Positions 15,201 to 27,202 of a stretch of DNA of 64,000 bases are shown piece after piece. The stretch comes from Paraspadella gotoi (lineage: Eukaryota > Chaetognatha). Below the pieces are notes generated by a model. That model was given only the letters and a program-made list of their open reading frames with translations. It was not told the origin of the DNA and made no database searches. The position numbers and the translations under genes were made by a program. Position 1 is the first letter of the stretch; every line of letters begins with the position of its first letter. Location: positions 14,581,918-14,645,917 of the forward strand of contig CM119269.1 in NCBI GenBank assembly GCA_051294375.1, in the 5' to 3' direction.

Positions 15201-18200
15201 TTTCTTCCCCCCCCCCATCTTTTCGCTCTCTGCGTCCTCAAGTTTTGGCCGAGGGCAATTGCTTTTCACCTCCTTCCCCCCCCCTCTTTCACTCGCGGAG
15301 AAGCCAAGCATAATGACTCCTACCTGACCTCGAAGCCTCCAGGATGTATATTCATCATTCGATGGCGAGGTGAACACTTGGGGAGTTAAGCAGACGACTT
15401 TCCTCGACTCGTAAACGCTCCTTTTTCTGACTTGGAGCCCCTCCTTACCCTGTTCCCTCACCAGCTCCCTCGCTCGTTTCTGATTCATTAGTCAAGAAGA
15501 GATAAAAGATATCGCGTTCGAGTTAACGCCCACCTCGAGATTTTGATGAATGAGCGTCGCGTTTTTTTGCCTGTCCGATTTTGCGACGGAAACGAAACGC
15601 CGCCTCCCATCTTTGATTCTTTCCTGTTTTTTTCGGCAGAATTTGTCCCCCGATGCGGCAGCGAGAGACAGAATTTTTCCCTAAATCCTCATCCTTTGAA
15701 TCGTGAGGATTATGTAAAGTTTTTAAAAATTTGGTTTTAAACTCATTTTCAGTAAATCCGCATCATTAATTCAATTATATTCTGGCTAACCTCATTGGCC
15801 CCCTTATTTTGTTTCTTATCTTTTTATAACTGTATATATCATTAAATGTGCTGGTTGTATAATGTGTCTATATATTTTAAAAAGGTTGGATGGATTAATC
15901 GATGTGTTTTTGTTTTTCGCTGAAATCAAAGATTTCAAACGACTTGCAACGCTTTCGCAAGAGCCAATTCGCTAAAATCTACTGAGAAAACAAAACAACA
16001 TCGATGAATTAAAAATAATAATTTTACAGATGTATTTGGAATTCAAAATAATAAATAAGTAGTAGGGAATATTTAAATGTTAACTTTGTCCTAGTGGTCT
16101 AAAAGTGTGAAAATAGCAAAATTTTGCGAATTAACAATTATTTCATTACTATGAAGGTGTCATTTTATTTAAAAACCTTGTTTATCATTATAATTAGTGA
16201 TTATTAATTAGTAACGCTGCTTCGGAGTTAAGTGGTCTAGTAGTATCTCGCCCTCTAACATTAGGGTCGCAAATAAAGCAAAATGACCTTAATGGTGTTA
16301 ACATGTGTCATGTCTTGGGTCAATTATTGGTGTTTGGAAGAGGATCGCCTCTCCCCATTCTCGGCCAGACGACGAGGCGTCGAAGTGATCACGCCCCACG
16401 CTCGTCCCTCATCGGGACCGCGGGGGTAGTTGTCGGGTTCACTAACTCCATGCATCATCGCCCTCTTCTCATTCGGCTCGCTCTTCCTTCCAACGAGCTC
16501 TTTTTCTTTTCTGGAGAAAGCGTGGGCGAGAACCCTGTTCACATTTCTCTCCTCCAACTTTTTCCCCTTTATTTGTCTCACTTTGTTTTCTTTCACTCTT
16601 CTTTGTTTTGTTCAACTACTCTTTCCAATCCCCCCCTCATCATTTCTCTCTTTTTTTCATTTCGCCCAATCTCGCCGCATTCCCCGCCAGCAACCTTTAA
16701 CCCTTTTTGGCTCGGAGACTCCAGTTCGGGATGCGCTTCAGCAGTTGCGACTCCTGAGGGGTTCATTTTCTTTTACTTTTTTGCACTTCTTTCTCGTGTG
16801 TTTTCTCTCATCTTCCTCCCCGTCCATTCCACCGATATTCTTAATCCACCACCCCACTCTCTACTTTGCCCATTTGGCCGGGAATTCTTCAAGGTTGAAT
16901 TTGACTCCACCAAGTTTCTCTTACTCTCCTTTCTCTTATCGCTCATAGCCACATCAAATTTCCTTCACCAATCACCATCCTGCATTGTGCATACTTTCCT
17001 CCGGCCGCTGCCGATTTTTCTCGTAGGAATAGTTTTAACTCGCTAACTTGGCGCATGCGAGATCTTTATTTACCCAAACTGAGAAATATACGAAATTTTT
17101 CATCTTTTTGGGGAGGTTTTGTGAAAGAACGAATTGCGTCTTTCGTCAGAAAAATCTAATTATCTCGGAATAAAAAAGACGTGGGAGGGGGGCGTAGGGG
17201 AGCTTGCTATCTCTCGTCAAAAGGAAGCCGTACCTCTCTTCCCGTCCGGATGGGGCGGCGCGCCGACGTCACGTTCACTTCCTCCTCGGCGACGCGACGC
17301 TGACGTTGATTCGCCGACGCCGGATCTGGGAGGCGGCACCGGCCGAACCGTTGCCGAGCAAGCGAACGAGAGAAGCGAAAATAACGCCAGTTCCCGTCGT
17401 TCCTCCTCCTCTTCCTCTTCTCCAAACGAATCGCAAATTCGCAAATTGGTTCGTCGCCTCATCGGGTTTTGCGGAGTCCGTCCCTCGCTTGGAGATTGGC
17501 ATCGATCGTTCCGCCCGGCAAAGATATCGGAAAGGCCGTTTGCGTGCCTCGCGTAGTAAACCGGGGCGAGATGGGTAAGAGAATGTTGCGCCGAAGGGCG
17601 GTCGCCTCCTTCGCCGGTCCATTCCACCCGCGGTGACGGGGGGCGGCAGCCTGGCCTCGTCGTTCCCGCCTCGTCACGCTCCTCCCGCCAAATTCGAAAG
17701 ACGTCCGGGGGACGGGGCGACTCCCAGGAGGCGTCGTCGGCCGGTCCAAAGCTGTCGAAGATGAGGGACGTAGCGGGGGAACTGGAAGGAAGGAGACAAA
17801 GATGGATGGTTTCTCGCGCGTTTATGGACACCACCGGGGAAGACGCCGCGTCTTTTGGGAAAGTCGTATGTCTTTGTTTAGTGTTTACCTTCCCCACATT
17901 TTTCACGTTTCTTTAAAAAAAAAACCGTTTTTCAACACTTGAGGGCCGAAGTTTTTTATTTATAATTTATTACTTCAGCGAGAAGTGTCTCATGACTCTC
18001 ATGACTCTTGGTTTCATATTCAGGTCCGCATCTATTCTATCATTTTACTTTTAGCATTGAATCTAACCATCACTCGATTTGAATTCGCTAAAATTCATTT
18101 CAAAAAGACCAGTTCGCTGTTCCAAGATCGTCGTTTTCTTGACCAGACCTGGCTGATGGCGGTGACGGGATCCTGGGCGGAGTAGAGGTGGGGTTGGTCG

Positions 18201-21200
18201 TTTCGTTGCAGTTTCTACGGTTTCGTTCCCAGGTCGTTGACTTTAAGGGCTGAATTGTCGTCCGCTTAGGAGAATGGAAAAGGGGAGAAGCTTGTCTTTT
18301 CTCTGCTTCATTGATTTTCGTTGTCGTCGTCGTGGCGGTTTCGGCTTGGGCGGCAACGTCGTGGGAATGAGCGGCGCGGCTTTTCACGAGCCGCAGCACA
18401 GCGACACGCCCCCCTCGCGCTTTGCCAATGCGTCTTTTCGCGCCGTCGTGTTTTTGTTTTTTGGCATCGGGATCCGAGGGCAATGAGTCCGCGCCCCCGA
18501 GAGATGCGCAGTAATTGAATTTTTTGGAGGAGGGTGGAAGAAGGAGCGTCTTCTGTCGGTGGGGTAAAACGAAAAGAGAGTGAAGAAGTTATTAGACAAA
18601 TGAAAACATGGTTTGAGCTTATTCCTATGAGAAAGTTGATTTATAGATTCGATTATTTGAAAACGCTTACCAATGGAGGCATTTACTGAAACTTAAATTC
18701 AGCAGGCAAGCATCTTACAATCATCCGGGGCTGAAGAATTTTGCTGACTCTTCGAATCGCTTAAATAAAAAGAAAACAAAAAAACAAGAAACTTGCCTGC
18801 AAATCGCCAACAGCAAGAGCGAGATAACTTCTGGTTGTCTTAGATGAAGTCAACAACGACGTCCCCTCGCTTTCTACCATCACAGTTTCCGCCGCCCGAC
18901 TCGATCCAGTGGGCCCCGCCCTGAGCCCATCACCATGGTCGTTGTTTTGCATTTTCTGGTCGTCATCGTCGTCGTCGTCGTTGTCGATTCTCTCTTTTTC
19001 GTGTGCCTCGTTTTCGCTCATTTGTTGGTTTTGCTCGTCGCCGATACGCGGCGCCGCCGATGTCGATTTGATGACTACGAAGCGTTGGCGTGGGTGAGCG
19101 TTGTTTGAGATTCCTCTCTCGTGCTTGGGCGACGCCGAATTTTCTAGTGTGACGTATTCCATTTGAGACTTAGAGCGTCGGAGATGCATGTTGTCGAGAA
19201 CGAATCGGTGGACGTGGGCTTCGTCTGCCTCTTCCCAACTTAGTATAAAAAGAAATAATATTTTTTTTAAATTTTGGGATTATATAAATATCAAATTTAA
19301 TCTATTTATTCTTGTATCAATTTATGTTTGCTTTTACGTTAGTTCACTACAAACCTTATTTTAATTGCACATGAACTTTGGCTGCATATTTTTTCTTTTG
19401 GTAGAGTCGGTTTTAATTTTCCGTCTCGCGCGCCATTGATCAAAACGACAGAATCTTCAGCTTTTTCATTAAAAACCGTCTGTTGAAATCCTGTAATGGA
19501 AACCGTGATTTGCATAAAACTAATCTCCCCTCGTTTTTGCAAAGTTTCGCTTTTTAAAGTGTATTTTCCCGCTTTGAACGTCAGCTTAAATCGATGATTC
19601 GAGTGAGGTTTTTTCAACCTATCATTTTTATTGCCAACTAAAGTAAAGACTGAAAATTCTTAAAAATATTAATGGGATATATATAGAAAATCTATATTTT
19701 TTTTATTTCACTCATTATATTGTAGTTACAATATGTCAATAAAGCAGAAATAATACAAGAACATGAGCGATTCTCATGGTCGGCCATATATCGAGCAAGA
19801 CCGGCAAATCAGTTTTTGTCCGCGGATTGATGGATCGCTAATGGCCAAGAGAAAGATTGACAAATGACGCGACGGTTGCTTCCAGAACTCCTTCTCCAAA
19901 ATTAATGTGCATAAAAATTACAACTGACGAGTGCATATGGATGTCTCGAATGCAACCGACGTCCCCGACGTATGTTCGTTAAAATGAGAATCGTTTATGA
20001 TTTTTAGTTTACCTTATTAACAAGGTTGGAATGTTTTTAGACTCCCCAAGCGAGCTGTGAAAATCACCTATTTCTTTAGAAATTTTAAAATCATTATGCA
20101 AAAATACTAGAATGAAGACGCTGAACAAGGTTTAAAGAACTCGGTGAAAGAAAGTTTTTTAAAAAATGAGTTCGTTTCTATTTGTATTTGAAGCGTCGTC
20201 GTATTTTTCAGACTAGGCCAATCGTATTTGTGGAGAAAAAAATTTTTTTTTCTCGTTTTCAAATCGTAGTCGGAGGACTTTAAGGGATTCTCTTTGCCAC
20301 TCGTCGTCGTCCGCCTCTTCTGCTCCTCCCCCTTGTCGTCGTCATCATCGTCGCCGACGCCCCGATGGTTGTTTTGACGCCGGTTTTCTTGCCCTCCACG
20401 GATTTTTCGTGCTCCCTTTCGCTCGAAGGGATTGTGGTTGGGGAAAGGGGCGTCGCTAAGTCAACGCGGTTTGGTGAGTCCTGGTGACGACCAATAGAGA
20501 GTAGGGCAGGGTTCGAACCCTACAGGGGAACTGTTATCCAAGTTTGCGTGCTCTCAACTCGAAATTCCTGAGACGCGCAGCAAAAGAGCAGAATTTCGAC
20601 CAATATACACTCGACCATGACGCTCAAGTTCCCAGCTGAAAAAAACTTTCTTTTTTTCCACTTCTATTTATTCAAACATGTGGTGGGAGGGGAAAAGAAA
20701 TCCTCATGCCATGTTACTTTAAATGGGAATATTTCTTCTTCCAACTCGAGAAGGGTGAAGAAAACATTTTTATAACCGATTTTATTTTTCTGTTTTTAAA
20801 TTGTATCGTATAGTTTTTATACCTTTATTTCGCTCCATAAAATGTGAAATTTCACTCCAGGTTTCCTGCTCTGATTCACACGTATCTTTTTTGCGTCATG
20901 AATTCGTGTCCTCATGTACTCTCTAAGTCATACTTTGTTTCCAAATATTTTTCTTTAAACTTGGAACTTTTATGTATATTTTTTTAAATTTTGGTTTCCC
21001 AAGCATTACTTTTCCCTATTCTGCTTTCAGGAACTTTCTCACTTTTTACTTGATCTTTTGTCCTCTCGTTTTGAGAAAAAACTTTGTCATTAATCTCAAT
21101 TTCCCGATCTGACAAAGATTAAAGGCGTTTTCTGAGCACAACAAGGAAGTTTGACGTTTTTTAAGCGTATAAAAAATGAAATTCCCTGTGTTCATGAACC

Positions 21201-24200
21201 AAAATTCTCAGAAATTTCATCGGTAAGAGCGAAAAGTCAAAACTATGATCTTTGTTTGTTTAAGCTTGGTTCACTAACAAAACGTTGATTGATTGATTAA
21301 CGAACAGATATCGAATCTAGACTACACCATGTATCTTTTTTTTTCTGTAATCAATACAAGAAAAACTTTCTCTCTTCGGTTTTTTTTTTCTCTTGTCTAC
21401 GCTCATCGTCGTCAACGCCGGCCGGTTATTGGAAAGTTCGTCTCTTTTGACGTTTGTGACGGCCGTTCGAAGCGAAGGAGAAACGAAGTAAAACTTCATC
21501 GACGTTTCATCGACAGGCTTTAATGACGGACAACAAGCAACCCTCAGAACAAGACAATTTGGGGAGGAGGAAGTCGGAAACTGGATTTTTATTTAAACGT
21601 ATTAGAAAAAAATTTTTTTTTTCCTTTCTTTTTCGTTGGTTTTGAATTAGTAGAGAAATTATTTTTCGCAACGCATTTTATTTGTAGTAAAATAAAAAAC
21701 AGACATGTTTTAGCAGTATTTCTGCTATTCATCAGTGTTTTAGTGTTTTGAAATACAAATTGGTTTGGTTTAAACAAATGAGTGTTGTGAAGAGACAGTA
21801 ATTATTGTTATATGTTAGTGTCAGAACCGTTCAATATAAACAGTCCCTGAGCTTCGGATCATACTGTAACACCATGTTAGAGGCAGGTTAAGCGCCCCGT
21901 CCCTCTTAACTGCTAGGCGGCCACCGGGCTAGAACCCCGGACCTTTGGGTTGGGAGGCAAATGACTTGCCTCCGGCACCAATGGCCGCTGATGAACGGTT
22001 GGTGGATTTTAGTCCACCATACATCCCCCCCTCCCGTAGGGAGAAATCTGTTGCGTCTCTTCAGTGAATTGTTGTTGGTGGAAAGTGCGTCACCAAGTTG
22101 ACACATGTTGCCTGATGACTTGTTGGCGGAAAGTGATCGCCAGGTTGAGGCCGGTCGCCTGAAAGTGTTGTTGCTGTTGTGTTCGGAAATCGGGCTCACC
22201 AATGAAGAGACGGTAATAATTGTTATATGTTAGTGACAGAACTGTTCAATATAAACAGTCCCTGAGCTTCGGATCAGGCTGTAACACCATGTTACAGGCG
22301 GGTTAAGCGCCCCGTCCCTCTTAACTGCTAGGCGGCCACCGGGCTAGAACCCCGGACCTTTGGGTTGGGAGGCAAATGACTTGCCTCCGGCACCAATGAC
22401 CGCTGATGAGCGGTTGGTGGATTTTAGTCCACCATAGTTGGAAGCTTTTTCTCTCTCTCACACACTCAATTTTTTGAACCAAAGCAATTTGTATTTCAAA
22501 ACACTAAAACACTGATGAAGAGCAGAAATACTGCCTGTCTGTTTTTTTTACTACAAATAAAATTCGTTGCAAAAACTAAATAATTTATCCACTAGAAAAA
22601 AATAGAAAAAAGTTTATAGAATGAATACCACGGGAAAAAAGGAATAAAAACGAAAAACAATATACTTAGTAGAGTTAATTTTTTTGGTTATTTTTTAACC
22701 GATTTACCTCGGCGAGTTATGTCCAAATTATTCTGTTGTTTTCTCTGGTCTTGTTTTCGTTTTCTGATTTTCTTCGAAGTGGAGAATTGACTCTCGATGT
22801 TCTTTTGATTATCTGCCGCCGACGAGACGTTCCCCGTCAGACAGTCATTTATCTTATATCCGCCGGCGACCCCTGTGGGTCGGCTCCAGCGCAACCTTTC
22901 GGCGTTTTCCTTGTTCTGACAGCAGTTTAAAAGAAAAGAAATACCAATAAGATCAGGACTAATGCTTTGCTTACCTTAACTACTTACCATAAATACATAC
23001 CATAACTCATCGCACATAACACACTGATCTTTAGCATAAAAACATTAGCAATCCTGTTTTAAATGAAATTTTTAACGCTGTCTGACCTGTTGGGTTTTGA
23101 GCGGAAATGCCCGACCGCTTTGGACCTTTATCGACGCCACCCCTTCTCCTCTGTCGCCGCCGAAATAATCGGCCAACGAAACGGCCAGGATTTTGCGGAC
23201 GCTTCCGGTGGAGCGGCTTTGGCTGACGCCGGCGGGGCGCCTCGACCGAATCCACTTCGTGCGGAGGTTGGGAGCGGGCGAGGCGGGTGGTGAAGGGAAA
23301 TCCATCCACGAAAAAAGATGGCGGCGATTCCATTAGGCGTCGGCGTTGCCGAGTCCTTTAAAGTTTTTTCGCTTCCATCCGTCCGGGTGTCTCTTGGCTT
23401 TTATGGCCCCAGGGTTTTTATCGACTCTGGATTATAGAGATAGGGGGAAAGGATACCGGCCGCGGAAATTTCGTGGTCGCTGGTCGCAAGATAAGGGCCT
23501 TAAGCCTTAAGTTGTTTTCTTTTTAGTAAGAATCCCGGGATTAAAACATAAATAGTTGCCTTATAATTAAATTAAAATTATTAAATACTACTTTTTAAAA
23601 ATCGTATCAAAGAGAGAATTTTGTTTCAAGACTTTAAAAATGTATTTGCATTGTTATTCTAATAACTAAATAATATAAAAAAAATGGATATCTGGGTTTA
23701 ATCGTTAGAAAACTCTGCAAGCATTTATAGAATTTGTTGCTTAGTGCCAATAACAGTTTGTTTGTTACCACGATGATTGTCTGTGGTCCCGATATTAAAA
23801 TCATTCTGGTTATTTTAATTTCTTTTTTTGGCAAAAAAAAATGCAAATAAATTTTTAAAGTCTGATCAATCAATCCATAAATTCAGTAATACATATGTAG
23901 AATATTATTTATCATCACCTGTAGATCGATGATTGATCTACAGGCTTTCCTGCAGTGATACAATATGATAAAAAATAGTTTTATTTTCAATGTACTCTAA
24001 AGCATTTTTAACCTTCTGGCTGAAGCGCTCCGTAAGAAGAGTTGCGGATAGGATTTCATAGATAACGATTTAATTTTTTTTTTAATTAGTTTCCCTCGTT
24101 CAAATTATTGAAGTCATTGCGGTTTACCAAAAAATTATGGACGAAAATGTATGTTTGCATTTCTTTTCATAAACTAGAATAAATCACCGAAGCGAAAACC

Positions 24201-27170
24201 CAAGAAAAAAAGTAAAAGTTGAAAGGAGGAATCACATATCACAGGATTTTCCGTTTTAAATCGCCGACTTCGTCGCTCGGAAGCACCGTAGACTTTAGGG
24301 CGCGACCGAAGGACGACGACGAAGACGACGACGAGGAGGAAGAAGTGGGGCGGTCTCACGGCCGGACCAAAATTATCGTCGCTTCGGCGATGATGAATCG
24401 GTCGGCGCCGGTAGACGCCGCAGGAGATCTCCAGTGGCGCGCACGTGATTCGCCTTCGAAGATGATGATGATCTTCCTCTCAACGTGGCGCCTCACCAGC
24501 GTCACAAAAAAAAAACGCGCTGATGCCAACGTGAGACGCGTCTCTTCTCTCACGTTCGCTCGGGTTTTCCGGTCTGCGGCCAACGCCAGTCCCGAGGAAA
24601 GACTTCGCGCCTTCTCCGGTAGAGAGAGAGAGAGAGAAAGACCGGCTCGGTGTTTCGTTGCTAATGGAGTTTTGGGGTCGAAAGGAGCAGGGGTTAGAGC
24701 GGAGTTGAATCAACGAATTTTCCTTTTTTGAGAATGCAATGCGTCCGCTTCAGTTCAATCAAAGTTAAGTCATGATGCGTCTTTGAAAAAAAAATAGTAT
24801 TGAAAAATTGTCATTTTTTATTTTCGATATTCCTACGAAATGTACCCTGGTGATATTGATAAGAAAAAGTTCGTCTGAAAACTAAAAAAAAACACGTTAC
24901 TCACTTACTGGAATTAATATTATTGAAATTATTGGAACTTTTTTGACAATTTTGTTTGTAATTGTAGCGAGTAAAATTGATAGTTATAATAAAATTATAA
25001 ATAATAATAATAATAAAATAATAATAAAATGTAAAAAAGATTATTGGTTTCAAATACAGAATGTTTTATTCAGTTTTCTTTCCCTTTCATGATGCTGGCA
25101 AGGATATACTCAATATTCATTCTTTTAATTTTTCGTCCTTAACTATTTTTGAATTATCACCAACTCCTTTTCAAATGATTGGTATAGTTCTTGTCTTGAA
25201 CAAGAGTTTTGTTTGCGATGAAACGACGCAAATGTTTTCTTTTGTTTTCATTTCCTTCATCCAGAAGGCCAATATGGCCACGAGCTGTCTGGCACCGAAT
25301 GCGACGAATACTCCGCTTCATTAGTCGATGATAAAAGACTTCGCGGCGTTGGGCCTGATGCGTTTGCGTAATGCCAACGCTTCCCACGCTTTTGTCGTTG
25401 CATCGATGATAATTAACTTCTATTTGGAGCCGAGTATTCTCCGCGAGACTCGTCGGTGCTATACGTCACGGAAAGAAAAAAATAGTTCGCTATCGTTCGT
25501 ATATGAGTTAGTTTTCTACCTTTAGACCCTCGGGGAAATAAATTATAGGAGGCATAAAACCTTTTTTTTCCAGGGCCGACAGAGCCGGTTTAATTTTTCC
25601 TCGGGGAAGATCAACTCGAATGAATAAACCAAAAGAACGCAGGTTTTTACGGGATCGTGAAAGGCGATGACGTCGGGCGCCGACGCTGAGCTCGGCTGTC
25701 ATTCTAAGATCCCGGCCCCGTTTCTATGAGATAAAATGCCGCCGTCTCCGGGGTTTGTCGAGCCGAAAACCAATCACTCTTCGAATCCAACTGAGACAGA
25801 ATAAAAAAAAAATTTCAAATCTCAAATTCTGACATTTTTTTAAAAAATAAATTTGTGGGTGGGATTCTTCCGAAATCTGGAGGATTTCTTTTTTCTTTCT
25901 AGTTTTTTTAAATTTTAAAGAGGGTGTTTCTAAACATAGATACTGAAGCTGGAGGCATTTTTCTTATGCTATTGCTACAACCTTTTCCTTCCTCGCAATT
26001 TTGATGCTTCATAAAAGTACATCAATGTTTAACGAAACCAGATCGACTTTGGGATGAATAAAATAAACAGTGCAGCGTGCACCAGAGGTGAATTCCTCCA
26101 GAGTTTTACCCGACTCGTTTAAGAAATGGTGCTGCACCGCTGGATGTTGTCTTTTACGGTCTTCAGACTCCTGAACTTCACCGACTTTTTCTCCCGGTCG
26201 ATGATTCCTCCTTCGACGCCTTTGCGTCGTTAATGCGTCATCCACTTTTTTCTATTTTTTCCTTCTTTGTTTCTTTAACGATTCTGCCCAAATGGGAAAC
26301 GTTTTTCTGTATCGTCTCTATCGCCTCGGGTCTCTCCCTCTCCATTCCACTTTTTCGCTTTCTTCCTGGTCCTGATCCTCTTTTTTCATCTGATTTCTTT
26401 TAGTACTTTTTTTATTTTTATTCCCTTCTTTCTTTCCCCGTCTCTGGAATCCACATTTCCGTCTTTCGTGCGGACACTTTTTTTTATTTGAAACGCTTAC
26501 AGAGGGAACGATCGTTATCTTTTAGCACGCAAGCATTGCATTATTTAAAGGCAAAACTTTATTGTACGTAATGAGCATTGCATTATTTGTTATTTTTTTA
26601 CCTATCACTGATCTTAACTAATGCATCCATATGTTGTAATGAAGAGACGAGCATTGTCAGTGACCAAGTATGAAAAACTCGTCCCCATAATTGTCTCGTC
26701 CATGGTGATTTACCGCTCCTTTTTTTCCTGTCTCCCATTGTTTCTCTTGTTTTTTTCTCCACTTCTTACTTTGTCTCATCATCTTTCTTTCTGAATATTT
26801 TCTTTTCTTCTCAGTTTGTAAAGTCTTCCTCTTTTTCTCCTTCTTGGGTCTTCTGTTCTTTTCCTGCCTTTTTTTCTGCGCTCATTTTCGTGGCGAACGG
26901 TGAGGCCATCTTCGTCCCCAAACGGTGATTTGCCGGAATCAAAATAAATCTCTATGGCTCAGCGTGTTGAGAAATCTGAAAGGACCAGGCCCTTCCTCGT
27001 CATCTTTCTTTAGGCAGTTTAATGCTCGCAAATGGTCCTCGGTAATTTCGTCTTTTTGCTTCTGCCTTCTCCTTTTTATAAACCTTTTATACATTAGTCA
27101 ACGTAAGTGTTACTTGCACAGAACTACACTTACCAGTAACCAGATTCAATTGTTTTAATCCTAAGAGATA

Positions 27171-27202
<32 letters not shown>

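Larger units (their letters stand above)
9369..18099. other. TTLL4 intron, left part: low complexity and CpG patches
   Basis: 9690-10250 and 16500-17000 are long pyrimidine-rich tracts that give false Phe/Ser/Leu-rich ORFs. CpG-rich patches lie at about 10250-10660, 14050-14620, 15080-15660 and 17130-17880, with competing ORFs on both strands. A good + strand acceptor at 10496 (CTCTTTTGGCATCGCAG) opens two frames without a convincing donor. The longest ambiguous ORF is 17217-17906 on the - strand. None resembles a known domain. Confidence 0.55.
21648..22595. mobile_element. Foldback-like element with about 130-bp inverted arms
   Basis: The left arm (21648-21784) and right arm (22462-22595) are imperfect inverted copies. 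For example, the left arm's TTTTAGTGTTTTGAAATACA has its reverse complement on the right. Between them lie repeat copies B and C in direct orientation. No transposase ORF is present, so it would be non-autonomous. Confidence 0.6.

Noticed and set aside
17217-17906. 229-codon - strand ORF
   Set aside because: GC-rich DNA is open in several frames on both strands; composition is Pro/Arg/Ser-heavy, with no domain and no splice sites linking it to the nested gene.
20500-20535. T-loop-like GGGTTCGAACCCT, suggesting a tRNA gene
   Set aside because: No matching acceptor stem or anticodon arm at the right distance; it is only a short palindrome.
21789-22436. Two direct 233-bp repeats read as LTRs of a small retroelement
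   Set aside because: No primer-binding site after the first copy, no polypurine tract before the second, and only 182 bp between them. A solo copy elsewhere fits a SINE-like unit better.
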